Shown here piece by piece: positions 35,440-44,869 of a stretch of 64,000 bases of DNA; the first letter of the stretch is position 1, and every line of letters starts with the position of its first letter. This DNA is from Paraglaciecola chathamensis S18K6 (GTDB taxonomy: Bacteria > Pseudomonadota > Gammaproteobacteria > Enterobacterales > Alteromonadaceae). The translations under genes and the position numbers were made by a program. The stretch lies in the NCBI GenBank assembly GCA_000314955.1, contig BAEM01000034.1:124001-188000 (forward strand). Direction: 5' to 3'. The notes beneath the pieces are model-generated. The model searched no databases and was not told where the DNA came from. It saw only the letters and a list, made by a program, of their open reading frames with translations.

Positions 35440-36249
35440 ATGAAGCAATTTAGAAAATACGCTGACCTGCCTATTATCGGGCCAGTGGTAAAAAAATTAA
35501 TGAACGTTGTGGTGAGCCAAAAAGCGAACCAAATTTCTAAGCATTTTGCCGAATACCTTAGTCCGGTCGTAGCGCTTAGTGATGAGCTGCGTAATGAATC
35601 TTATAAAATTAGACACAAGGTATACTGCGAAGAGTTGAAGTTCGAAGATTTACGTCCTGACGAGATGGAAACAGATCAATTCGACAGTCACTCTACCCAT
35701 TGCTTAATCAAACACATTCCTACTGGCGAATATGCTGGCACCGTTCGAATAGTTCGTTCGACCAGTGAAGAACAGTTGTTACCCATTGAAAAGTACTGTA
35801 TCAGCTCAATTGCTGACGACGCTGTGCACCCAAGCGACTTTCCGCGAAGTGAAATATGTGAAATATCACGCTTAGCTGTTCCCGCTCAGTTTCGAAAACG
35901 TGCGACGGATAAATTTAAAGGGTCAGCAACAGGTGCGATTAACGAACACATATATTCAGAACGAGAGTTACGGTGCTTCCCTTTTATTGCTGTGGGCCTT
36001 TACCTATGTGCCGCGTCTACTTCTCGAAAGCATGACATTAAACACTGTTTTGTCATGATGGAACCCAGGTTAGCTCGCAGCTTACGTTTTGTAGGCATTC
36101 CCTTTCAACAAGTGGGCCCAGTGGTCGAATATCACGGAAAACGCGCTCCGTATTACATCAGTCGCCATTTATTAATGAGCGGCCTGACGCCAGGATTTAA
36201 GCGCATGCTTAAAAACATTGAAAAGAAAGTCGCTACGCAGTTTAGATAA
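35440..36249 (+). CDS. PEP-CTERM/exosortase system-associated acyltransferase
   Basis: The 269-residue protein matches the exosortase-associated N-acyltransferase family, related to N-acyl amino acid / acyl-homoserine-lactone-type synthases. The GNAT-like segments are YKIRHKVYCEELKFED, the HCLIKHIPTGEYAGTVRIVR strand and SEICEISRLAVPAQFRKR. The substrate of this family is not established. It is a marker that the surrounding region belongs to an exosortase-A-type exopolysaccharide locus. Confidence 0.87.
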   Translation: MKQFRKYADLPIIGPVVKKLMNVVVSQKANQISKHFAEYLSPVVALSDELRNESYKIRHKVYCEELKFEDLRPDEMETDQFDSHSTHCLIKHIPTGEYAGTVRIVRSTSEEQLLPIEKYCISSIADDAVHPSDFPRSEICEISRLAVPAQFRKRATDKFKGSATGAINEHIYSERELRCFPFIAVGLYLCAASTSRKHDIKHCFVMMEPRLARSLRFVGIPFQQVGPVVEYHGKRAPYYISRHLLMSGLTPGFKRMLKNIEKKVATQFR

Positions 36250-36432
36250 GGACATAACACCTCAGGTAAACGGTTTATATTAAAAGTGAGTATATTGCTG
36301 CTTGCGCATTATAGCGCTCGCTATTAGGCCGATAAACCAAACGACACCCCGCATCTATGCCAGCATTGTCATGTAGATTTGTGGAAATCTTTCTACTTGA
36401 CAATAAAGATTCATTTCCCAGAGAATTTTGCG

Positions 36433-36462
36433 TTTACTCACGGTACCGCCACTTTGTATAGT
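36433..36462 (+). promoter_or_regulatory. Predicted promoter before the FAD-binding oxidoreductase gene
   Basis: TTTACT (36433-36438) and an extended TG-TATAGT (-10 at 36457-36462, five of six) are spaced by 18 bases, about 40 bases before the chosen start. The remainder of the 250-base gap (36250-36432) shows no gene or clear terminator. Confidence 0.5.
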
Positions 36463-36499
36463 ATATTCACCATGCTAAATGTTTAACCTAGGAATGAAA

Positions 36500-38143
36500 A
36501 TGGTCGTAAAGGAACTTATCCAAACAGCTTTAACTAAAAATGAAGCTTGTGTATTTGACGAAGTTCACGCCTCCCAAGAGTATGGAAAAACCACATTTTC
36601 CAGCAATGTGAGCATTGATTGTGCTGTGCAAATCCTCAACGAATCAGCCATTCCCAAGTTACTTAAGTTAGCAAATGAACACCAATTTTATCTTTACCCG
36701 ATCAGTACTGGAAATAACTGGGGTTATGGCTCAATCCAAAGTACGCCAATTGACGGACCTAGAGTGGTGGTTGACTTAGGCCAGCTAAACGCGATTATTC
36801 CAAATAATAAAAAAGCAGGTTTAATCACCGTTCAACCTGGTGTCACCCAGCAAGATTTGTACGATTTTTTGCAGCAAAATGATTGGCCTTTCATGGTGCC
36901 AGTTACAGGTGCAGGTCCAAATTGTAGCATTTTAGCCAATGCCCTTGAGCGAGGATATGGCATCACCCCTCGAACTGATCACTTTGCGGCAGTGAATGCG
37001 TTAAAAGCATACCTTCCTCATCCTGACTTATGTCATTCGAAATTTGAATCTGCGGTATCAGCACTCGATAGCTCCTCAAATGACTACATTGATAAAACGT
37101 TTAAATGGGGCTTAGGCCCTTATATTGATGGCCTTTTTACCCAAAGTAATTTTGGAATAGTCACGGAAATGACCATTCGCCTAGCGCCTAAACCTGCGCA
37201 TTTTAGTGCGTTTTATTTGCAAGTATTTGACGCCAACAATTTCAGCGAGGCAGTCACACTTATCGAGGAAACCTTATTAGAGTCCGAAGGTATCATTGGC
37301 TCCATCAACCTAATGGATCGCCGCAGACTCGTATCTATGGTGGCTCAAAATCCTAATGGTCAATCCCAGCATACAGTGATGACTGATGCACAAATTGAAA
37401 CGATAGCCAAGGACCAGCGCTTACCCCAATGGATGATAGTGGGAACCATATATGGTTCTAAAAAGGTCGTAGCTGCCACTCAAGCGCAATTCAAGAAACG
37501 TGCTAAACACATAGGCCAGCTCAACTTCTCAAACAGCTGGTTAATTAATTTTGCCAAATTTATTGCTGACTTGCCCCTTCCCTCTCTTGCTGCTATTGAT
37601 AAAATAAGAGCCCAACTACGTACCTTGGACGAAGGTATCGATATCATGCTCGGGAAACCAAACCAAGTAGCGCTTCCCCTTGCGTATTGGCGAAACCCGC
37701 GAGTTGCAGCAAATAAAGAACAACGTTTATTGCCGGATAAAGACAGGTGCGGTTTACTCTGGTATGCGCCATTGATAAAGATGTCGCCACAAGTATTGTC
37801 AGATTTTGTTGCTTTCGTTAGACAAACCACTCCCAAATACGGAATTGAGCCCCTAGTCACGTTTACAAATCTGAAACATGACTGCATCGATTCCACTGTT
37901 CCTTTGGTGTTCGATTTAGAGAACCCAGAAGCTGTCGCCGCTGCACATCAATGCCTCGAAGAATTATTCACTGAAGGCTGTAAAAAAGGGTATGTCCCTT
38001 ATCGAATAAATACCCATCAACAAGCAAAATTGTCAGCCGACGGAATTTTTTGGCAAACCACGAAGGTCTTAAAGCAAGCCATTGACCCAAATGGCATTTT
38101 GGCTCCGAATAGATATAATCCCCAAGCTCAAAACAGAGATTAA
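36500..38143 (+). CDS. FAD-binding PCMH-type oxidoreductase (p-cresol methylhydroxylase / vanillyl-alcohol oxidase superfamily)
   Basis: The 547-residue flavoprotein has the FAD-binding type 4 domain. LYPISTGNNWGYG (pyrophosphate loop), GPRVVVDLGQLN, LITVQPGVTQQDLYDFL, and the RGYGITPRTDH segment are typical of aldehyde/alcohol oxidases of the VAO family. The C-terminal FAD-contact region ends with LKQAIDPNGILAPNRYNP. I start at 36500 because an AGGA lies six bases before it. The natural substrate is unknown; location in an exopolysaccharide cluster suggests oxidation of a sugar or aromatic side group. Confidence 0.85.
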   Translation: MVVKELIQTALTKNEACVFDEVHASQEYGKTTFSSNVSIDCAVQILNESAIPKLLKLANEHQFYLYPISTGNNWGYGSIQSTPIDGPRVVVDLGQLNAIIPNNKKAGLITVQPGVTQQDLYDFLQQNDWPFMVPVTGAGPNCSILANALERGYGITPRTDHFAAVNALKAYLPHPDLCHSKFESAVSALDSSSNDYIDKTFKWGLGPYIDGLFTQSNFGIVTEMTIRLAPKPAHFSAFYLQVFDANNFSEAVTLIEETLLESEGIIGSINLMDRRRLVSMVAQNPNGQSQHTVMTDAQIETIAKDQRLPQWMIVGTIYGSKKVVAATQAQFKKRAKHIGQLNFSNSWLINFAKFIADLPLPSLAAIDKIRAQLRTLDEGIDIMLGKPNQVALPLAYWRNPRVAANKEQRLLPDKDRCGLLWYAPLIKMSPQVLSDFVAFVRQTTPKYGIEPLVTFTNLKHDCIDSTVPLVFDLENPEAVAAAHQCLEELFTEGCKKGYVPYRINTHQQAKLSADGIFWQTTKVLKQAIDPNGILAPNRYNPQAQNRD

Positions 38144-38277
38144 AAACTCATGGTTTTACGCGCTCATATTGTTCCTAATATGATTATGCAATAAAGTGGT
38201 CAACGTAATTCGCCTCAGCTTGGCCAAAACAGCGCATAAACACAGCGCAGTATTAAGAATCAACTAATGGAGTTAGT

Positions 38278-41034
38278 ATGCGTATTAAACTTTTATCATA
38301 CCTTGTCGCGGTTTCAGCCTTTACGTTAGTCGGTTGCGATTCTAAATCTGCAGAAGAATACATCGCAGCTGCGAAAGTGCAGTATCAAAAAAATGACACG
38401 CAAGCCGCTATTATTGATTTAAAAAATGCTATTGCGCTAGCTCCTAAGAACAAAGAAGCCCGTGCCAACCTTGGGAAATATTACCTAGGGGCCGGTTCAT
38501 TTGTTGAATCTGAGAAAGAGTTACGTAGAGCAATAGAGTTAGGGGAGGCAAAAGAAAGTGTTTATCCTGATTTAGTTAAAGCGATCTACTATCAAAATGA
38601 TTTTGACCGCTTAATTTTATTAACGAAAGATTTCAGCAGTTCCGATCCTCAGGTACAGAGTAGCGTTGCTTTATTTTCATTTCTTGCGGCCTTGAAACAG
38701 ACCAATAGTGAAACTGATTTGAGTAACGACTTTTCGCTTATGCTGGGTGACGACAAGATACTGGCGCAAGTTTACTATGAATTTTCACAAGGCAACCTTG
38801 AGGAAGCGGATCAATTATTAACCCGTTTTCAAAACCCACAGCAAAACCATATTGAAAAACTCATCGTCACAGGCTTATTAAAAGCGCAATTAAAACAGTA
38901 TTCACCTGCCATTAGCGCGTTGGAACAAGTGGTCAACTTGTCTCCTGAATATTATGTGATTCAATTCCAACTAGCCGATATATTGATCAATGCGCAAGAA
39001 TATGCAAAAGCCAGAACGCTAACCGATCAGTTATTAAAAATAAACGCTAGAAGTGCATACGCCAACTTACTGATGGCAAAGATCGAATTACACGATGAAA
39101 ACTATAAAAAGGCATTTGATGCGGCTGAAATTGCTGTACAAAACGGTATCGACAGTACCCAAAGTAACTTATTGGCTGGCGTCAGTGCGTATAAAATAGA
39201 ACGCACTGAAAGTGCTTATAAATACTTATCGAAGGCGTCAAAAGGTCTACCACACGACCACATGGCAAATCGATTGTTAGTCGACGTGAAAATAAGGCTA
39301 GGTGAAACAGAGAATCTTGCTGAAATGCTTGAAGGTATTTCAGGCCAAGACGCACAAAAATCATCTCTGTTAGAAAGTGCCGCCATGTTGAAATTTAGAG
39401 AAGGTGATTTGGAAGGCTCTAAAAGTTTATTTTCTCAAGCAAAAGAAGGAGCACCCGACAACGCAGTCACATTGCTACGTGAAGGGTTGGTAAAACTTTC
39501 CTCGGGTGATCAATCGGGTATTGAAAGTTTAGAGTCGGCTGTGGAGCTTGACAACACACTAAATGAAGCATGGAGTTTATTAGCACAAGCGCATATGCAA
39601 GCCAATGAACCTCAAAAAGCACTCGCAGTGGCGAAACGCTGGCAAGCGGTCAATGAAGTCGACGGGTTGGTATTAGAATCGTATATCTATCAGCAGCTTA
39701 ATGATGATACACAAGCAAGAGGCCTGCTCGACAAAGCGCTTTCTATGGAGCCTGATAATTTTGCTGCCATGCGTTTTCTTATGCTTTTGAATGCTCGGGA
39801 AAAACGTTTTTCTGAAGCTCGAGAGTTAGCTGAAAAGTTAATAAAAACATCTGATAATCTAGACGGTAAATATCAGCTTGTACTGACGCTGATAAATATT
39901 GCCATCGCGCAAAATGACATGGCTTCAGTAGAATCTTTATTTAAATCTTTGCTAAACGAGCACAAAGATGAAGAAACAAGCTATACCCTACAATTGAAGG
40001 TCGGCCTTGCCACTTTGTACAATTATCAAGGGGAGTACCAAAAATCCCTCGAATTACTTGAACCACTAGATGATTCAAAAGACTTTTTTGTATTATCTGC
40101 ATTGGGGGAAACGTATTCAGGAATGAATGATTTCAACAATGCAAAAGCGACCTTTCAACGCTTAATAGACGTTTTTCCTCGCGATACCAGAAGTTGGGTT
40201 CAATATGTAAATTTGCTTAACAAGTTTAACCTTCAACGCGACGCGGTAGATTCTGCCGCTCGTGCTGAGCTCGCGATCCCTAATGATCCCCGCCTAACCG
40301 TGCTTAGCATAAGAGCGCTTATTCGCTCGAAAGCCATAGAAAAAGCCCAACAAAAAATGAAGGCGATGGAGGCGAAAGGTAACAGCTCTCCTATGTTTAC
40401 CCTATTTGAGGGTGAAATTGCACTGTTTAACAAAGATTATGAAACCGCTAGCAACTTACTGACACAATACTACAATGACTACCCCTCATGGGATTCAGCA
40501 GTACCATTGGCAAATGCCTTAGCGATGCAAGACAACGCTGAATTAGGTGGAAAATATCTAGTCCAACAAACTGCCAAAAGTCACTCTAAATTGCGTAAAA
40601 TTCATTATATTGCAGAATATTATGCGAAAAATGGCGAACAAGACGCAGCAAGCGAATATTATCAAGCACTATTGGAACTCATTCCTGAAGACTTTGTTAC
40701 CTTGAATAATTACGCCAATCTGGCGATCGCACAAGGCAATACCGGTAAAGCGGTCGAACTTGCACAAAAGGCATTAAAAATTCAGCCTAATTCTCCATAT
40801 GCCATGGATACACTTGGGTGGGCATTATTTCATGAAAATAAATATTCTGACGCACTCACTTATATTAAAAAGGCTCATGCTGAATTGCCCAAAAACAATG
40901 AAGTTACCCTTCATCTCATTGAATTACTAATAGCGACAGGGAGTAAGGATAAAGCGAATGGACTCATTAATAGATTCAAGCCCAGCAACGATGCAGAAAA
41001 AAGCACGCTAGCTCGTTTAAGCGCAAATATTTAA
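38278..41034 (+). CDS. prsT: PEP-CTERM system TPR-repeat lipoprotein PrsT
   Basis: The 918-residue protein is a lipoprotein (lipobox VGCD, Cys20) followed by tetratricopeptide repeats throughout, as in PrsT of exosortase systems. The first block (AAAKVQYQKNDTQAAIIDLKNAI followed by a KNKEARANLGKYYL segment) is family-typical, as is the last TPR run (NNYANLAIAQGNTGKAVELAQKAL). PrsT is thought to scaffold envelope parts of exopolysaccharide or PEP-CTERM protein export; its exact partners are not known. A hairpin lies just after the stop. It precedes the sugar-modifying genes. Confidence 0.9.
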   Translation: MRIKLLSYLVAVSAFTLVGCDSKSAEEYIAAAKVQYQKNDTQAAIIDLKNAIALAPKNKEARANLGKYYLGAGSFVESEKELRRAIELGEAKESVYPDLVKAIYYQNDFDRLILLTKDFSSSDPQVQSSVALFSFLAALKQTNSETDLSNDFSLMLGDDKILAQVYYEFSQGNLEEADQLLTRFQNPQQNHIEKLIVTGLLKAQLKQYSPAISALEQVVNLSPEYYVIQFQLADILINAQEYAKARTLTDQLLKINARSAYANLLMAKIELHDENYKKAFDAAEIAVQNGIDSTQSNLLAGVSAYKIERTESAYKYLSKASKGLPHDHMANRLLVDVKIRLGETENLAEMLEGISGQDAQKSSLLESAAMLKFREGDLEGSKSLFSQAKEGAPDNAVTLLREGLVKLSSGDQSGIESLESAVELDNTLNEAWSLLAQAHMQANEPQKALAVAKRWQAVNEVDGLVLESYIYQQLNDDTQARGLLDKALSMEPDNFAAMRFLMLLNAREKRFSEARELAEKLIKTSDNLDGKYQLVLTLINIAIAQNDMASVESLFKSLLNEHKDEETSYTLQLKVGLATLYNYQGEYQKSLELLEPLDDSKDFFVLSALGETYSGMNDFNNAKATFQRLIDVFPRDTRSWVQYVNLLNKFNLQRDAVDSAARAELAIPNDPRLTVLSIRALIRSKAIEKAQQKMKAMEAKGNSSPMFTLFEGEIALFNKDYETASNLLTQYYNDYPSWDSAVPLANALAMQDNAELGGKYLVQQTAKSHSKLRKIHYIAEYYAKNGEQDAASEYYQALLELIPEDFVTLNNYANLAIAQGNTGKAVELAQKALKIQPNSPYAMDTLGWALFHENKYSDALTYIKKAHAELPKNNEVTLHLIELLIATGSKDKANGLINRFKPSNDAEKSTLARLSANI

Positions 41035-41049
41035 TTTATGACTAGTTAC

Positions 41050-41078
41050 AGACCTAGCAAATATTGTTTGCTGGGTCT
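41050..41078 (+). terminator. Strong hairpin after prsT
   Basis: AGACCTAGCAAA pairs with TTTGCTGGGTCT (12 bp, one G-U) around a 5-base loop. The downstream sequence is only moderately T-rich (GTTGTGTTTAATT), so it may be a partial terminator or an mRNA 3'-end stabiliser. Confidence 0.55.
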
Positions 41079-41251
41079 GTTGTGTTTAATTCACACGAGT
41101 AAACCGTATCTATACCGTTACACACTATCCTCTTGAAGATACTGCTCGGCATCAGGCGCTGTGGGAATGTCTCTATGATCGTTCTGATGCCAGTGTTTTT
41201 CTGAGCTGGTCTTGGATCCAAGCTTGGCTAGACTCTGCAAGCAGCTTACCC

Positions 41252-42208
41252 ATGGTAATAGCAGCATATCAAGGTAGCGATTGTGTTGGATTGGCATTGG
41301 CTGCTCAGCGCAAAACGCCCTCCTCCACTGGATGTAAAATCAAGCAATTGTGGCTACATCGAAGTGGCGAGCAGGCAATAGATCAAGTGTGGATTGAGCA
41401 CAACGACTTCCTTGTGCAGCGAGACAACAAAGCCCAAATCCGTTTAGCTATGTTTGAATACCTGTATGCGCAAAAAACACTGTGGCAGGAGCTCTATTTT
41501 GGTCTAGCGGAGTCCAGTGTAATCGGTACGCTTACGGCGAAGTCGACTTTTTATAGAGAGGTTATAAGCTCACCAGATTTTGAAGTGGATTTGCTTAACA
41601 AAAGTCATTTAAATGATTATCTCGCCGATTTATCCAAAAATACCCGTTCTCAAATTAGACGAACTGAAAAAATCCTTTCTCAAACAGGCGATTTGATTCT
41701 AGCTTTAGCAGAAAACGACACTCAGAAAAAACAGTTTTTGGATGATATAGCGCAGCTACACAAAGAGAAGTGGCGAAATACTGAGTTTGGTAGCGGGTTT
41801 GATAACCCTATTTTTGAACGCTTTCATCAACAATTAATATTTGAAGAAAAAGAAACAAATAAAACCCGTATTTATTGTCTCATGCTCGACAAAAAGCCAA
41901 TGGCATACATATATATTTTGATTCATGATAAGACTTGGTATTTTTATCTGTCAGCGATGAAAAGCCATCATGATAATCGTGTAAAAGTAGGGTTACTCGC
42001 GCATGCGTATATTATTCAACAAGCCATATCTGAGGGTGTAGCAAAATACAGTTTTCTAGCAGGTGAAGCTCGTTACAAGCGCTCACTATCGAATCAGCCT
42101 GAAGCAAGCCAGAAACTGATCTGCTTTTATCAACCAACCCTATTTATGCGTACAAGAGAATTCGTTCGAAGTGCAAAAAGCGTATTAAAAAATTTACTGA
42201 GACATTGA
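41252..42208 (+). CDS. GNAT/FemAB-like acetyltransferase of the exopolysaccharide locus (N-terminus unclear)
   Basis: The 318 codons from the first ATG encode a GNAT-fold (BioF2-like, acyltransferase type 6) protein. SKNTRSQIRRTEKIL, the LHKEKWRNTEFGSGFDNPIF block and the late FLAGEARYKRSLSNQ motif are typical of exosortase-locus acetyltransferases. The family usually has about 55 more N-terminal residues. These appear to be encoded in frame upstream (41090-41251, including LSWSWIQAWLDS), but without ATG, GTG or TTG. The true start is therefore either non-canonical (ATC at 41108 or a CTG) or the gene has lost its start codon. Confidence 0.75.
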   Translation: MVIAAYQGSDCVGLALAAQRKTPSSTGCKIKQLWLHRSGEQAIDQVWIEHNDFLVQRDNKAQIRLAMFEYLYAQKTLWQELYFGLAESSVIGTLTAKSTFYREVISSPDFEVDLLNKSHLNDYLADLSKNTRSQIRRTEKILSQTGDLILALAENDTQKKQFLDDIAQLHKEKWRNTEFGSGFDNPIFERFHQQLIFEEKETNKTRIYCLMLDKKPMAYIYILIHDKTWYFYLSAMKSHHDNRVKVGLLAHAYIIQQAISEGVAKYSFLAGEARYKRSLSNQPEASQKLICFYQPTLFMRTREFVRSAKSVLKNLLRH

Positions 42209-42214
42209 TAGACA

Positions 42215-44839
42215 ATGATAACCTATGCCAACAGCGCCGACAGAATCCCGATTAACTTAACCAATACGCCCCTTGATGGTATGGTTAAAACGAGTGTTCC
42301 TCTAGCCAAAGGGCTGCTTTACGATATTCACCAAAGCCTATTGATGGCAAACGGTCAAGTCATCGACTGCGGAGCAAAAGTGTTAGCGACCTGGCCAGAC
42401 AAAAGCGTTAAATGGCTACATTTGTCTTTCACTGCCCCCTCTAGTGATGATGGCGAAAGTGATGATGACGAGCTCACTCTTACTTTAGAGAAAAAAGCAG
42501 ATGCCAACTTAATCAGCAGGCTTAGTGGTTTTCATTATGAGTCTAACAATTCTCAAACTACTGTTTCTAACTCACATTACACATTTACACTTAATCACGA
42601 AAATGGCCAGTTTTCCATAACACCTTCAGCAAACGAGAACTGTGATGCCAACCCGATAACAGGTGAGTTAACATTACTTGATGCGAGTGAACAAGAATGT
42701 GCTATTTCCTCTTGTAGAGTATCAAGTATCACTACACCAAATCTGTTAGACGCATCTATTTTCACTTTGTCATTGCAGGTTATGGTCAACTACAAAACTG
42801 CGGTTAACGTTAGTAAATCAGGTATTTCGTCTCGTTTTGAGTTTCACTTTGATTCAGCACAAAGTGACATTCAATTAGATATCACCCTACACAATTCAAA
42901 AGCTGCTGTACACACAGGTGGCAGCTGGGATCTTGGCGATCCAAATTCATTTCAATTTTCAGAATTCAGCTTATCACTACACAGTTCAGAAGACTTGCAA
43001 GGCACTTCATCACTCAGCTATCAGCTAGACAGAAATGCGCATTGGCAAACACCGCAAGAACTGCCAACGTCTATCTTTCAACACTCAAGTGGTGGAAAAA
43101 ATTGGCAAAGCCCAGTACACCTAGATCACCAGCAGAAAATTCCGTTTGATGTAAAAGGCTATATTGTTGAGCAACAAGGTAAGCAAATTTTCAGCGGAGA
43201 GAGAGCGGCACCGCAGATCAGTTGGGTGAACGGGCTCAATCTCGCCGTAGCCGACTTTTGGCAAAAATTTCCTTCCGCGATCACGATATATCCACAGACT
43301 ATTTGTCTTGGCTTATTCCCCAAACAAGATAACAAACAATATGAGCTACAAGGTGGGGAAAAAAGCACGCACTCAATATACTTTGGTGTTAAAAATGCGC
43401 CTAATGGCGCATACTTTTTCACTGATGGTAACTATGCCAAGCCACACATTAGTCAATATGCCCATACCGACATACCACTGTACACTGAATTTCAGCAGGT
43501 TAATGGTGAACTGCAATCATTGATAAATAACGGTTTACATTCACAACGCAATTTTTTTGAAAAACGCGAAATGCTAGATGAATATGGTTGGCGGAATTTT
43601 GGTGATATATATGCTGACCATGAAACGGCAGAACACCAGGATGATTCGATTTTCGTTTCACACTATAACAACCAGTACGATCCAATTTATGGTTTCTTGC
43701 GGCAATTTATACTAAGCAATGACCAACAGTGGTTTACGCTAGCCGACGATCTAGCCAAGCATGTTATGGATATCGACATTTATCATACCAAGGACGATAA
43801 AGACGAATACAATGGCGGGCTTTTTTGGCATACCGACCACTATTTACAAGCATTCACCTCAAGCCATCGTTCTTACTCAAAACACCAAGGTAAAGGTGCA
43901 TATCAAGATCATGCCGGAGGTGGTGGCCCAGGAGGGCAGCACTGTTACACATCAGGTTTAACCCTGTACTATTTGTTGACCGGAAACCAACGCGCAAAAG
44001 AAGCTGTTTTAACGCTAACCAATTGGATTACTTATGTATATGAAGGTGGCAACACTTGTTTTGAGCTTTTACTCGCACTCAAAAACCGTCATGTCCCGGG
44101 GTTAAAGAACCACTTCAACGGACAATACCCGCTCGACCGAGGAACGGCTAATTATATTAATGCTCTTTTAGACAGTTATGTCTTAACGACTGACGATACG
44201 CTTCTACGTAGGGTTGAACATATCATTCAACATACAGTGCACCCAAACGAAGATATAACACTGCGCAACCTAGAAAACATTGAAGAAACGTGGTTTTACA
44301 CGGTTTTCCTGCAATCAGTCGTGCGATACTTAGACATTAAGCGTGCTAATAATGAGCTTAATCAGGAATTTTACTATGCACGAGATTGCCTGATGCATTT
44401 CGCCCACTGGATGCACAACCACGAATATATGTATCTAGATAAGCCCGATATTCTTGAGTATCCGAATGACACTTGGACCGCCCAAGACTTACGCAAAGCA
44501 CATGTGCTTAGTGCTGCATACTATTACGCAAACAAAACCGACAATGCACTCTTGGAAAAGGCAAAGTACTTCGAACATGAAGTGGCAACGCGCTTAGCGC
44601 TCAGTGATACCAAGACGTACACACGTATTATGGTTCTGCTGATGCAAAATGATGGCCCCACACATTATTACGAGAACCTACCACTTGAACAAACATTCGT
44701 AACGGTAAACCCTAACTGGGCGAAACCTAAAGGTGAAAGCAACTCAGTCATTGGCCAAGTATTCACAGCGTTTTGTAAGCGTTTACTAGCACTTTCAATA
44801 AGCAATGAAGTAAACTGGCTCAAAAAAAGGCTAGGATAG
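42215..44839 (+). CDS. Exo-rhamnogalacturonan-lyase-like (PcRGLX/YetA) family protein
   Basis: The 874-residue protein resembles the PcRGLX/YetA-like group. The N-terminal RIFT-barrel region has VPLAKGLLYDIHQSLLMANGQ and TWPDKSVKWLHLSF. A central beta-sandwich region follows, then a large alpha/alpha-type C-terminal domain (about 480-870) with YNNQYDPIYGFLRQF, HAGGGGPGGQHCYT and RNLENIEETWFYTVFLQ. There is no signal peptide, so it would act inside the cell unless exported otherwise. In polysaccharide-utilising bacteria such proteins cut rhamnogalacturonan side chains. Within an export cluster it more likely edits or degrades the cell's own polymer. The polymer is unknown. Confidence 0.78.
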   Translation: MITYANSADRIPINLTNTPLDGMVKTSVPLAKGLLYDIHQSLLMANGQVIDCGAKVLATWPDKSVKWLHLSFTAPSSDDGESDDDELTLTLEKKADANLISRLSGFHYESNNSQTTVSNSHYTFTLNHENGQFSITPSANENCDANPITGELTLLDASEQECAISSCRVSSITTPNLLDASIFTLSLQVMVNYKTAVNVSKSGISSRFEFHFDSAQSDIQLDITLHNSKAAVHTGGSWDLGDPNSFQFSEFSLSLHSSEDLQGTSSLSYQLDRNAHWQTPQELPTSIFQHSSGGKNWQSPVHLDHQQKIPFDVKGYIVEQQGKQIFSGERAAPQISWVNGLNLAVADFWQKFPSAITIYPQTICLGLFPKQDNKQYELQGGEKSTHSIYFGVKNAPNGAYFFTDGNYAKPHISQYAHTDIPLYTEFQQVNGELQSLINNGLHSQRNFFEKREMLDEYGWRNFGDIYADHETAEHQDDSIFVSHYNNQYDPIYGFLRQFILSNDQQWFTLADDLAKHVMDIDIYHTKDDKDEYNGGLFWHTDHYLQAFTSSHRSYSKHQGKGAYQDHAGGGGPGGQHCYTSGLTLYYLLTGNQRAKEAVLTLTNWITYVYEGGNTCFELLLALKNRHVPGLKNHFNGQYPLDRGTANYINALLDSYVLTTDDTLLRRVEHIIQHTVHPNEDITLRNLENIEETWFYTVFLQSVVRYLDIKRANNELNQEFYYARDCLMHFAHWMHNHEYMYLDKPDILEYPNDTWTAQDLRKAHVLSAAYYYANKTDNALLEKAKYFEHEVATRLALSDTKTYTRIMVLLMQNDGPTHYYENLPLEQTFVTVNPNWAKPKGESNSVIGQVFTAFCKRLLALSISNEVNWLKKRLG

Positions 44840-44869
44840 CCAATGGCACTTTTAGGATCGCTTAACTAG

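Noticed and set aside
41038-41136. ATG at 41038 as the start of the acetyltransferase gene
   Set aside because: It lies in another frame, overlaps the hairpin after prsT, and ends at a TGA at about 41134; only a frameshift could join it to the gene.
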